Origin: Scandinavium hiltneri
GTDB taxonomy: Bacteria > Pseudomonadota > Gammaproteobacteria > Enterobacterales > Enterobacteriaceae
Length of the DNA stretch: 64,000 bases
Assembly: GCF_024764835.1 (NCBI RefSeq)
Contig: NZ_JALIGE010000076.1
Span: 620,001 to 684,000, forward strand
Reading direction: 5' to 3'
Below, in pieces: positions 32,531 through 40,464 of this stretch. The notes beneath the pieces were generated by a model. The model was given only the letters and a program-made list of their open reading frames with translations, searched no databases and was not told the DNA's origin. The position numbers and the translations under genes were made by a program. Numbering within the stretch: position 1 is the first letter of the stretch; the number at the start of each line of letters is the position of its first letter.

Positions 32531-32539
32531 CGTTATTAC

Positions 32540-33256
32540 TTATGCACTGCGTTGCAGCAGCATCGACTTAATATGGCCGATGGCGCGCGTCGGGTTAAGA
32601 CCTTTCGGACATACACTGACGCAGTTCATGATGCTATGGCAGCGGAATACGCTGAAAGCGTCACTTAAGCCTTCAAGGCGGCTATCCGTTTCAGTATCAC
32701 GGCTGTCGATCAGGAAGCGGTACGCTGCCAGCAGACCGGCTGGGCCGATGAACTTATCCGGGTTCCACCAGAATGATGGGCACGAAGTGGAACAACATGC
32801 ACAGAGAATACACTCGTACAGACCGTCCAGTTTTTCACGCTGCTCAGGCGACTGTAAATGTTCGCGAGCCGGTGGATTCTGCCCATTATTCAACAGGTAA
32901 GGCTTAATCTTCTCATATTGAGCATAGAACTGCCCCATGTCTACCACCAAATCGCGAACTACCGGTAAACCCGGCAGAGGGCGAATCACAATCTTCTGCC
33001 CGGCACGCTGCAGAGCGGAAATTGGGGTAACACACGCCAGACCGTTTTTGCCGTTCATGTTCACGCCATCGGAGCCACACACCCCTTCACGGCAAGAGCG
33101 ACGGAACGACAGCGTCGGGTCCTGTTCTTTCAGCTGGATTAACGCATCCAGCAACATCATGTCGCGCCCTTCTTCCGCTTCGAGGGTGTATTCCTGCATG
33201 CGCGGAGCGTCATCGACATCCGGGTTATAACGATAAACTGAAAACTCGAGTCTCAT
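32540..33256 (-). CDS. sdhB: Succinate dehydrogenase iron-sulfur subunit
   Basis: 238 residues, same as E. coli. Carries the [2Fe-2S], [4Fe-4S] and [3Fe-4S] clusters between SdhA and quinone. Cysteine motifs: SCREGVCGSDGVNMNGKNGLAC (2Fe-2S), CILCACCSTSCPSFWW (4Fe-4S) and CHSIMNCVSVCPKGLNP (3Fe-4S). Follows sdhA by 16 bases. Confidence 0.97.
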   Translation of the reverse strand: MRLEFSVYRYNPDVDDAPRMQEYTLEAEEGRDMMLLDALIQLKEQDPTLSFRRSCREGVCGSDGVNMNGKNGLACVTPISALQRAGQKIVIRPLPGLPVVRDLVVDMGQFYAQYEKIKPYLLNNGQNPPAREHLQSPEQREKLDGLYECILCACCSTSCPSFWWNPDKFIGPAGLLAAYRFLIDSRDTETDSRLEGLSDAFSVFRCHSIMNCVSVCPKGLNPTRAIGHIKSMLLQRSA

Positions 33257-33272
33257 TTTCCTGTCTCCGCAA

Positions 33273-35039
33273 TTAGTAGGTACGCACTTTCGGCGGGAAT
33301 GCCGGACGCAGTTTCGGTTCCATGTTCACTTCACGACGAGTCATGGATTCCGACTGCGGCTGGTACAGGGAGTGGCAGAGCCAGTTTGCATCATCACGTT
33401 CCGGGAAGTCGAAGCGGCTGTGTGCGCCACGGCTTTCAGTACGGAAGTTAGCCGATACCGCAGTAGCGAAGGCCGTTTCCATCAGGTTATCCAGCTCCAG
33501 GCACTCAACGCGCTGGGTGTTGAATTCGCTGGAGGTGTCGTCCAGGCGGGCGTTTTTCAGGCGCTCGCGGATCACTTTCAGCTGTTCCAGACCTTTAGCC
33601 ATCGCATCACCTTCACGGAAGACCGAGAAGTTGTGCTGCATACATTCCTGCAGTGCTTTACGGATTTCCACCGGATCTTCACCGCTACGGGTGTTGTTCC
33701 AGCGGTTGAGACGTTCCAGAGAAGCGTCAATGTCAGATTCGCTTGCGTCACGCAGCGCGCCCTGCTCGGCGATGGATTCTTGCAGATGCAGGCCAGCAGC
33801 ACGACCAAATACCACGAGATCCAGCAGCGAGTTGCCGCCCAGACGGTTAGCACCGTGTACGGATACACACGCGATTTCGCCTACCGCGAACAGGCCCGGG
33901 ATCACCACGTCTTCGCCCTTCTCGTTCACGGTCAACGCCTGGCCGGTCACTTTGGTCGGTATACCGCCCATCATGTAGTGGCAGGTTGGGATAACCGGGA
34001 TCGGTTCTTTAACCGGGTCGACGTGTGCGAAAGTACGGGACAGTTCGAGGATGCCCGGCAGACGGGATTCGAGAACGTCTTTACCCAAATGGTCGAGTTT
34101 GAGTTTGGCATGCGGACCCCACGGGCCATCGCAACCGCGACCTTCACGGATTTCGATCATGATGGAACGCGCCACCACGTCACGACCCGCCAGGTCTTTC
34201 GCGTTCGGCGCATAGCGCTCCATGAAACGCTCACCGTGTTTGTTCAGCAGATAACCGCCTTCACCACGGCAACCTTCGGTCACCAGCACACCCGCACCGG
34301 CGATACCGGTTGGGTGGAACTGCCACATTTCCATATCCTGCACCGGAACACCGGCACGGATAGCCATCCCGACGCCGTCACCGGTGTTGATATGCGCATT
34401 GGTTGTGGACTGATAAATACGGCCTGCACCGCCGGTCGCCAGCACGGTGGCCTTGGCTTTGAAGTACACGACTTCACCGGTTTCGATGCACAATGCGGTA
34501 CAACCGACCACCGCGCCATCCTGGTTTTTCACCAGATCCAGCGCATACCACTCGGAGAAAATGGTGGTGTGGTTTTTCAGGTTCTGCTGATACAGGGTAT
34601 GCAACAGCGCGTGACCGGTACGGTCAGCCGCCGCTGCGGTACGTGCCGCCTGCTCGCCGCCGAAGTTTTTCGACTGGCCGCCAAACGGACGCTGATAAAT
34701 AGAGCCATCATCCAGACGGGAGAATGGCAGACCCATATGTTCCAGCTCCAGAATCGCTTCCGGGCCGGTCTTACACATATATTCGATAGCGTCCTGGTCA
34801 CCGATGTAGTCTGACCCTTTTACGGTGTCATACATGTGCCATTCCCAGTTATCTTCATGGGTATTACCGAGCGCAACGGTGATACCGCCTTGCGCAGATA
34901 CGGTATGGGAACGGGTCGGGAAGACTTTAGAGAGCAGCGCACAGGTCTGGCCGCTCTGGGAAATTTGCAGTGCGGCACGCATGCCTGCACCACCTGCGCC
35001 GATTACAACAGCATCAAATTCTCTGACTGGCAGTTTCAT
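33273..35039 (-). CDS. sdhA: Succinate dehydrogenase flavoprotein subunit
   Basis: 588 residues, same as E. coli. Oxidises succinate to fumarate with covalently bound FAD. FAD Rossmann fold VIGAGGAGMRAALQ; flavin-linked His in TRSHTVSAQGG; active-site HPTGIAGAGVLVTEGCRGEGGYL and catalytic Arg in the GRDVVARSI region. The start is the ATG at 35039 (MKLPVREFD), overlapping the sdhD stop by one base; the frame-open extension upstream lies within sdhD. Confidence 0.97.
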   Translation of the reverse strand: MKLPVREFDAVVIGAGGAGMRAALQISQSGQTCALLSKVFPTRSHTVSAQGGITVALGNTHEDNWEWHMYDTVKGSDYIGDQDAIEYMCKTGPEAILELEHMGLPFSRLDDGSIYQRPFGGQSKNFGGEQAARTAAAADRTGHALLHTLYQQNLKNHTTIFSEWYALDLVKNQDGAVVGCTALCIETGEVVYFKAKATVLATGGAGRIYQSTTNAHINTGDGVGMAIRAGVPVQDMEMWQFHPTGIAGAGVLVTEGCRGEGGYLLNKHGERFMERYAPNAKDLAGRDVVARSIMIEIREGRGCDGPWGPHAKLKLDHLGKDVLESRLPGILELSRTFAHVDPVKEPIPVIPTCHYMMGGIPTKVTGQALTVNEKGEDVVIPGLFAVGEIACVSVHGANRLGGNSLLDLVVFGRAAGLHLQESIAEQGALRDASESDIDASLERLNRWNNTRSGEDPVEIRKALQECMQHNFSVFREGDAMAKGLEQLKVIRERLKNARLDDTSSEFNTQRVECLELDNLMETAFATAVSANFRTESRGAHSRFDFPERDDANWLCHSLYQPQSESMTRREVNMEPKLRPAFPPKVRTY

Positions 35040-35386
35040 TACACACCCCACACCACAACAAATCCATAAATCACGTAAACCACCAGTGCAACGACGATAG
35101 CCAGTTGCAGAGGCAGGCGAACGCCTAACGGTTTAACGTAGTCGGTCAACACCTGCCACATGCCAATCCAGGCATGGATCAAAATGGAGAACAGAGCCAG
35201 CAGGGTGAAGACTTTGGTGAAAGCGGAAGAGAAGAAACCCGTCCAGACTTCCCAGGTGAGCGAGCCGTGGGTCGCGAAGAAACCAACCATGTAGATAATG
35301 TACAGAGTCAGAACGATCGCGGTGGCGCGTACGAGGATGAAGTCATGTACGCCGTTGCGTCCTAGTGCTGAGGCGTTGCTTACCAT
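35039..35386 (-). CDS. sdhD: Succinate dehydrogenase membrane anchor, cytochrome b556 partner
   Basis: 115 residues. Three membrane helices (about 16-37, 58-80 and 91-112). ILIHAWIGMWQVLTDYVKP carries the heme-b His and the quinone-site Tyr/Asp. Overlaps sdhC by seven bases and sdhA by one. Confidence 0.96.
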   Translation of the reverse strand: MVSNASALGRNGVHDFILVRATAIVLTLYIIYMVGFFATHGSLTWEVWTGFFSSAFTKVFTLLALFSILIHAWIGMWQVLTDYVKPLGVRLPLQLAIVVALVVYVIYGFVVVWGV

Positions 35387-35769
35387 ACGAGGACTCCTGC
35401 GAGAAGTGAAAGCACGACAGTAATAACAAAAGAAATCTTGGCAGACCGCACACCCACTTCGAAGGTCTCTTCCAGATAGCCAAAGTCCATCATCAGATGG
35501 CGAATGCCCACCACGGCGTGATACGCCAGTGCGGTCAGAATGCCCCAGAGGATGAATTTGACGAAGAAGCCGCTCATGATGGAGCTCGCGGCCTGGAAGC
35601 CTTCAGGAGAGGAGAGACTGGTGCCCAGTAACCACAACAGGATGCCAACCGCCACAAATGTAATCACGCCAGAAACGCGGTGGAGGATGGACGCTATCGC
35701 CGTTACAGGAAATCGGATCGTTTTGAGATCCAGATTGACAGGTCTTTGTTTTTTCACATTTTTTATCAT
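35380..35769 (-). CDS. sdhC: Succinate dehydrogenase cytochrome b556 subunit
   Basis: 129 residues, same as E. coli. Three membrane helices; SILHRVSGV (quinone-site Ser/Arg) and AYHAVVGIRHLMMDFG (heme His) are visible. The start is the ATG at 35769 (MIKNVKKQRPVNLDL); an in-frame ATG five codons earlier is less likely. First gene of sdhCDAB-sucABCD. The matching E. coli leader is a target of the small RNAs RyhB and Spot 42; whether pairing is kept was not worked out. Confidence 0.96.
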   Translation of the reverse strand: MIKNVKKQRPVNLDLKTIRFPVTAIASILHRVSGVITFVAVGILLWLLGTSLSSPEGFQAASSIMSGFFVKFILWGILTALAYHAVVGIRHLMMDFGYLEETFEVGVRSAKISFVITVVLSLLAGVLVW

Positions 35770-35943
35770 GAATAACGCCCACATGCTGTTCTTATTGTTT
35801 CCCTTCCTCCGGTCTGCGTGCGGGTCAGACAGCGTCCTTTCTATAACTGCGCGTCATGTAAAAACTCCATATAAAAGAGCTAAAACGGCACATTACAACG
35901 CTGGGTGGCTCGGGATTGCAGGGGTTTCCGGAGACCTGGCGGC

Positions 35944-35972
35944 AGTATAGGCCGTTCACAAAATCATTACAA
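35944..35972 (-). promoter_or_regulatory. sdhC promoter
   Basis: Minus strand TTGTAA (35972-35967), a 17-base spacer, TATACT (35949-35944), close to the known E. coli sdhC promoter. It lies 175 bases upstream of the sdhC start codon. Confidence 0.75.
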
Positions 35973-36009
35973 TTAACCTACATATAGTTTGTCGGGTTTT
36001 ATGCGGAAC

Positions 36010-36025
36010 AGTGATCAGGGTCACG
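36010..36025. promoter_or_regulatory. CRP-like site between sdhC and gltA
   Basis: AGTGA-TCAGGG-TCACG, part of the longer GTGATC-AG-GGTCAC inverted repeat. cAMP-CRP activates sdh in E. coli; the distance to the sdhC -35 fits upstream activation. Confidence 0.6.
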
Positions 36026-36082
36026 ATAACAACATTATTTTAATTTTTACTCACGAGGTTTGACAAATATTAAACATTATTG

Positions 36083-36112
36083 TTACAACCATCACTTAGA
36101 AAGGCATATAAT
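36083..36112 (+). promoter_or_regulatory. Candidate gltA promoter
   Basis: TTACAA (36083-36088), 18-base spacer, perfect TATAAT (36107-36112). A stronger -35, TTGACA, at 36060-36065 lacks a good -10 at 17 bases. Transcription from here would give a leader near 300 bases. Confidence 0.5.
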
Positions 36113-36422
36113 GCGTAAAAGTTATGGGGTCACTCTTTCTCCTGACAAATAGTTATGTAACAGTGAGAAAGTATTGACCGCACCATTGCCGACAGTTAAT
36201 AGTGATAGACAGGTTTGAATAATCGGACTGCTAAGACCCTGATTTGCTGTTGTTTCACGGTGGATTGAACGTATACCCCAAGGCGCCCTTTGCTCTGTAC
36301 CCTGGTTTACCCTCGCGAGCTGAGCGGTGAGCCGAATAACAAACTGGTAACGTCGAAAATCACCCTGAAAGCGAATCCGGCATCCGGCAGTCTTATGCAA
36401 TAAGGCGCTAAGGAGACCGTAA

Positions 36423-37709
36423 ATGGCTGATACAAAGGCAAAGCTCACTCTCAACGGTGATACTGCTATTGAACTGGATGTGCTAAAAGGCACACTCGGC
36501 GAAGACGTTATTGATATCCGTACCCTCGGCTCAAAAGGGATGTTCACTTTTGACCCTGGTTTTACCTCCACCGCATCCTGCGAATCAAAAATCACGTTTA
36601 TCGACGGTGATGAAGGTATCCTTCTGCATCGCGGTTTTCCTATTGATGAGCTCGCAACACAGTCTAACTATCTCGAAGTCTGCTACATACTGCTGAACGG
36701 TGAAAAACCGAGCCAGGAGCAGTACGAAGAATTCAAAACCACCGTGACCCGTCACACCATGATCCACGAGCAGATTACCCGTCTGTTCCACGGCTTTCGT
36801 CGTGACTCGCATCCAATGGCGGTCATGTGCGGCGTAACCGGCGCGCTGGCGGCGTTCTATCACGATTCCATGGACGTGAATAACCCACGTCACCGCGAAA
36901 TCGCTGCGTTCCGTCTGCTGTCTAAGATGCCGACCATGGCCGCGATGAGCTACAAATATTCCATCGGTCAGCCGTTTGTCTACCCGCGCAACGACCTCTC
37001 CTACGCCGGCAACTTCCTCAACATGATGTTCTCCACCCCGTGTGAAGACTACGTGGTGAACCCGGTACTGGAACGCGCGATGGACCGTATTCTGATTCTG
37101 CATGCCGATCACGAGCAGAACGCTTCTACTTCTACCGTCCGTACCGCGGGCTCAAGCGGCGCGAACCCGTTCGCCTGTATCGCTGCGGGCATCGCGTCTC
37201 TGTGGGGACCAGCACACGGCGGCGCCAACGAAGCGGCACTGAAAATGCTGGAAGAGATCAGCTCTGTTGAGCACATTCCGGAATTCGTGCGTCGCGCTAA
37301 AGATAAGAACGATTCGTTCCGTCTGATGGGCTTCGGTCACCGTGTTTACAAAAACTATGACCCGCGCGCCACCGTGATGCGTGAAACCTGTCACGAAGTG
37401 CTGAAAGAGCTGGGCACCAAAGACGACCTGCTGCAGGTGGCGATGGAGCTTGAGCACATCGCGCTGAACGACCCGTACTTCATCGAGAAGAAACTCTACC
37501 CGAACGTGGACTTCTACTCCGGCATCATCCTGAAAGCGATGGGCATTCCGTCCTCCATGTTTACCGTCATCTTCGCCATGGCGCGTACCGTTGGCTGGAT
37601 TGCACACTGGAGCGAAATGCACAGCGAAGGCATGAAAATTGCCCGTCCACGCCAGCTGTACACCGGCTACGACAAACGCGAATTCAGCTCAGACGTTAAG
37701 AAGAAATAA
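36423..37709 (+). CDS. gltA: Citrate synthase (type II, NADH-sensitive)
   Basis: 428 residues (E. coli 427). Condenses oxaloacetate and acetyl-CoA to citrate. Catalytic-site segments are GPAHGGANEAAL, FRLMGFGHRVYKNYDPRA and NVDFYSGIILKAMG, which hold the His, His and Asp of the active site. The N-terminal NADH-binding domain is typical of hexameric Gram-negative enzymes. AAGGAGACC precedes the ATG. Divergent from sdhC. Confidence 0.98.
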   Translation: MADTKAKLTLNGDTAIELDVLKGTLGEDVIDIRTLGSKGMFTFDPGFTSTASCESKITFIDGDEGILLHRGFPIDELATQSNYLEVCYILLNGEKPSQEQYEEFKTTVTRHTMIHEQITRLFHGFRRDSHPMAVMCGVTGALAAFYHDSMDVNNPRHREIAAFRLLSKMPTMAAMSYKYSIGQPFVYPRNDLSYAGNFLNMMFSTPCEDYVVNPVLERAMDRILILHADHEQNASTSTVRTAGSSGANPFACIAAGIASLWGPAHGGANEAALKMLEEISSVEHIPEFVRRAKDKNDSFRLMGFGHRVYKNYDPRATVMRETCHEVLKELGTKDDLLQVAMELEHIALNDPYFIEKKLYPNVDFYSGIILKAMGIPSSMFTVIFAMARTVGWIAHWSEMHSEGMKIARPRQLYTGYDKREFSSDVKKK

Positions 37710-37750
37710 TTGACGTTGGGTGCGGTGCAGCCTGATGCCCTCATCCCGCT

Positions 37751-37771
37751 CCCTCTCCCACAGGGAGAGGG
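37751..37771. repeat. Short GC-rich hairpin repeat
   Basis: CCCTCTCCC - ACA - GGGAGAGGG, a 9-bp hairpin 42 bases after gltA. The surrounding text (GATGCCCTCATCCCGCTCCCTCTCCCACAG) is the type of dispersed intergenic hairpin common in Enterobacter and Pseudomonas genomes. It may also strengthen the gltA 3' end. Confidence 0.55.
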
Positions 37772-37782
37772 GGCAAACATAA

Positions 37783-37813
37783 AAAACGGTAACCTTCGGG
37801 TTACCGTTTTGCT
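37783..37813. terminator. Bidirectional terminator between gltA and pxpC
   Basis: AAAACGGTAACC - TTCG - GGTTACCGTTTT: a 12-bp stem with a stable TTCG loop, T-rich on both strands, between convergent gltA and pxpC. Confidence 0.88.
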
Positions 37814-37859
37814 TTTACCTCGTGCGGCAGATCTCCGGTCCTTCGGGGATAACGCGTCC

Positions 37860-38792
37860 TTATTGTTCTGCGTTGAGACGCCAGGCCAGCTGTTCGAAAT
37901 AACGATGCTGATCGTCTCGCGCTTTCAACGCCTCTTCCAGGGTGCACGGCACGAAGTGCATTGGCTGCCCCAGTGGAATTTGCGCCAGTTGGTACATATC
38001 GGCTTCGATAATGCAGGCAATACGCGGGTAACCACCGGTTGTTTGCGCATCGTTCATCAGCACGATCGGCTGGCCGTTATGCGGTACCTGCACCACGCCC
38101 GGCAATAGGCCATGCGATAACAGCTCGCGGTCAGTGGTACGCACCAACGGCTGGCCCTGTAAACGATAACCCATGCGATTACTTTGCGGGCTGAGTTGCC
38201 ACGGCGCACGCCAGAAGTTCTCCTGCGAGGCGGTATCAAACTCATGATATTCCGGCCCCGGTAACGCACGAATCCGGTTCCCGCGCAGAAGTTGTTTCAC
38301 GCCCTGCGGACCGTTAAATGTGCGCGTGGCTGGCAGCAATTTCAGGGTGTCGCCATCCTGAAGTCGACGCCCTTCCAGCCCGCCAATCCCGACGTTAAGA
38401 TCGGTACTGTATGACCCCAGCACTTTTGGCACATCAATGCCGCCTGAAATGGCCAGATAGCTGCGAACACCGTGCAAAGGTCGCTTCATCACCAACGTTT
38501 GCCCGGCCTTAACCTGCAGCCGCCATCCCGCCCAAACGGGTTTATCGTCGAGCATCGCTTCACATCCCGCGCCCGTCAGCGCAAACCAGCCGTCACGTTC
38601 AAACTGAACCGACAGCTGGCCCAGCGTAATTTCGAGAGCTGCTGCGCTCGGGTCATTACCCACCAGCAAATTGGCCGTGAAAAGTGCCGGTTTATCCAGC
38701 GCGCCGCAGCGGCTGACGCCGGACTGACGCAGGCCATAACGCCCGCCATCCTGGACCGACGTGTAGAGACCTGAACGTATAACTTTCAGCAT
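37860..38792 (-). CDS. pxpC: 5-oxoprolinase subunit C
   Basis: 310 residues, E. coli YbgK homologue, carboxyltransferase-like domain (AHS2 type). It begins MLKVIRSGLYTSVQDGGRYGLRQSGVS; GGIDVPKVLGSYSTDLNVGIGGLEGR and PQSNRMGYRLQGQPL are the family blocks. With PxpB and PxpA it cleaves toxic 5-oxoproline to glutamate using ATP. Overlaps pxpB by seven bases. In E. coli pxpA follows directly; here the gene is followed only by a terminator and gltA. Confidence 0.94.
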   Translation of the reverse strand: MLKVIRSGLYTSVQDGGRYGLRQSGVSRCGALDKPALFTANLLVGNDPSAAALEITLGQLSVQFERDGWFALTGAGCEAMLDDKPVWAGWRLQVKAGQTLVMKRPLHGVRSYLAISGGIDVPKVLGSYSTDLNVGIGGLEGRRLQDGDTLKLLPATRTFNGPQGVKQLLRGNRIRALPGPEYHEFDTASQENFWRAPWQLSPQSNRMGYRLQGQPLVRTTDRELLSHGLLPGVVQVPHNGQPIVLMNDAQTTGGYPRIACIIEADMYQLAQIPLGQPMHFVPCTLEEALKARDDQHRYFEQLAWRLNAEQ

Positions 38793-39442
38793 ACGCCCTC
38801 CTTTTGCGGCACAAAGCGCACCGTATCTCCCGGTCTGAGTAAAACCGGCTCAGCCAGGCGTGAATCAAACATCGCCTGTGAGGTATGGCCAATCAGCTGC
38901 CAGCCGCCCGGCGTGGCTAGCGGATAAATGCCGGTATGCTGACCGCCAATCCCAACAGAGCCCGCGGGCACCTGCACACGCGGCTCTGCCCGACGCGGCA
39001 TCGCCAGTTTTGGCGACAGCCCGCCCAGATAAGCAAAGCCTGGCTGGAAGCCTAAAAACCACACCACATAATCCTGCGATGAGTGAAGCTCCACGACCTG
39101 CTGCGGCGTAAGGCCGCAATGCTCGGCCACCAGCGGTAAATCCGGCCCCAGTTTGCCGCCGTACACCACGGGGATATCAATCTGGCGGGAATCCGGTTCC
39201 AACACTTCACTCTCTTCCCACCAGCGCTGAAGACGCTCGATGGCATCCAGCGCTAGCGACTGCGGATTACGCAGGATAACGGTGATATTATTCATCCCAG
39301 GAATGGCTTCGAGCACTTCCGGGTATCCAGGTAAACGCTGGGTCAGACGCCAGATACGTTTCTGGCTCTCCAGCGTCACAGGCGGTTCAAGTTCCAGAAC
39401 GACTGCCGTTTCGCCCAACAGGTAACAACGCGCTCGCTGCAC
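38786..39442 (-). CDS. pxpB: 5-oxoprolinase subunit B
   Basis: 218 residues, E. coli YbgJ (AHS1/allophanate hydrolase subunit 1-like). Blocks seen: MQRARCYLLGETAVVLEL, YVVWFLGFQPGFAYLGGLSPKLAMPRR, GSVGIGGQHTGIYPLATPGGWQLIGHT. Forms the B-C complex with PxpC. The overlapping frames of ybgI-pxpB-pxpC point to one operon; the gap to ybgI is 15 bases. Confidence 0.94.
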   Translation of the reverse strand: MQRARCYLLGETAVVLELEPPVTLESQKRIWRLTQRLPGYPEVLEAIPGMNNITVILRNPQSLALDAIERLQRWWEESEVLEPDSRQIDIPVVYGGKLGPDLPLVAEHCGLTPQQVVELHSSQDYVVWFLGFQPGFAYLGGLSPKLAMPRRAEPRVQVPAGSVGIGGQHTGIYPLATPGGWQLIGHTSQAMFDSRLAEPVLLRPGDTVRFVPQKEGVC

Positions 39443-39457
39443 TTTCGCCCTCTCTCA

Positions 39458-40201
39458 TCAAGCCGGGTTGGGGATGTCGATAAAGGTGACATCCAGATCG
39501 GTATTTTCGGTCAACCATTCGCTTAAGGCGCGAATGCCGCCTCGTTCGGTCGCGTGATGACCAGCGGCATAAAAATGCAGGCCCTGCTCACGCGCAGAAT
39601 GGATGGTTTGTTCCGACACTTCACCGGTAATAAAAGCATCTACGCCAAAACGTGCCGCGCTGTCGATAAAACTCTGGCCGCCGCCGGTGCACCACGCCAC
39701 GCGCGATATTTTGTCCGGCCCGGTGTCACCACTCCACAGCGGCGTCCGGCCAATGCGGGTTTCAATCCACGACGCCAACTCCAGCCCGGAAACGGCAACA
39801 GACAGTTCGCCCCACGGCACCAGCGGCTCAATTTCGCCTTTGATATTGATGCCGAGGAGTGCGGCTAGCTGGGCGTTATTGCCAAGCTCAGGGTGCGCAT
39901 CCAGCGGCAAATGCCAGCCATAAAGGTTGATATCATTGGCCAGCAGCGTTTTCAGCCGGTTGCGTTTCATGCCGCGAATCACCGGCGACTCCCCTTTCCA
40001 GAAATAGCCGTGATGCACAATGACGGCGTCGGCTTCCAGACGCACGGCTTCATCCAGTAGCGCCTGGCTTGCAGTCACGCCGGTGACGATTTTGCGGATC
40101 TCTTCTCGCCCCTCAACCTGCAGCCCATTTGGCGCGTAATCGCTGATAGCTGCACTGTTGAGTTTCTCGTTAATCAGTTGTTCCAGTTCACTGTTTTTCA
40201 T
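39458..40201 (-). CDS. ybgI: Nif3/YbgI-like metal hydrolase
   Basis: 247 residues, same as E. coli YbgI (NIF3 family, di-metal toroidal hexamer). Metal-binding pieces are AVIVHHGYFWKG (His-His) and FYAAGHHATERGGI (His-His near the C-terminus), plus GWHLPLDAHPELGNN. The precise reaction is unproven (radiation-resistance and GTP-cyclohydrolase-type annotations exist). The start ATG at 40201 is supported by E. coli alignment; 13 extra in-frame codons upstream are less likely. First gene of ybgI-pxpB-pxpC. Confidence 0.92.
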   Translation of the reverse strand: MKNSELEQLINEKLNSAAISDYAPNGLQVEGREEIRKIVTGVTASQALLDEAVRLEADAVIVHHGYFWKGESPVIRGMKRNRLKTLLANDINLYGWHLPLDAHPELGNNAQLAALLGINIKGEIEPLVPWGELSVAVSGLELASWIETRIGRTPLWSGDTGPDKISRVAWCTGGGQSFIDSAARFGVDAFITGEVSEQTIHSAREQGLHFYAAGHHATERGGIRALSEWLTENTDLDVTFIDIPNPA

Positions 40202-40464
40202 CGTCACTCCAGACTTTCCCTCAATACTGCCGGATACCATAGCCGCCCAGCGGCTTCACGTCGATACCCGCGCAACGCCTGACAAAAAACCGCTCTTTTG
40301 ATTAGCGCAAAAAACGCTTAACGTCACGCAGCACGATCATGTATATTTATGCACCGGGACAGCATATAAATTGAGCTTTAACGCTCAAGTTACATGGAAA
40401 GCATATAAGAAACGAATAATGCGGAATGATTATCTTCTGCACTTCTGGCAAGACTGAGAGCAAC

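Larger units (their letters stand above)
32227..32539. other. sucA-sdhB intergenic region, filled by repeats
   Basis: 313 bases inside the sdh-suc operon. A 118-bp imperfect palindrome (32335-32452) is followed by an inverted REP pair (32467-32530). The part nearest sucA (32227-32334) holds the sucA leader. In E. coli this interval carries a weak internal sucA promoter; no clear promoter can be picked here. Confidence 0.6.
35770..36422. promoter_or_regulatory. Divergent sdhC-gltA control region
   Basis: 653 bases containing the sdhC promoter (35944-35972), a CRP site (36010-36025), the likely gltA promoter (36083-36112), and a gltA leader of about 300 bases, as in E. coli gltA P1. The 35970-36110 part is very AT-rich, consistent with ArcA control. 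No gene is supported here. Confidence 0.7.

Noticed and set aside
33372..34814. 480-codon open frame antisense to sdhA
   Set aside because: Same pattern of shadow coding; the sense frame is a clear succinate dehydrogenase flavoprotein.
37710..38108. 132-codon frame starting right after the gltA stop codon
   Set aside because: It begins with no ribosome-binding site, crosses the hairpin repeat and terminator, and enters pxpC antisense.
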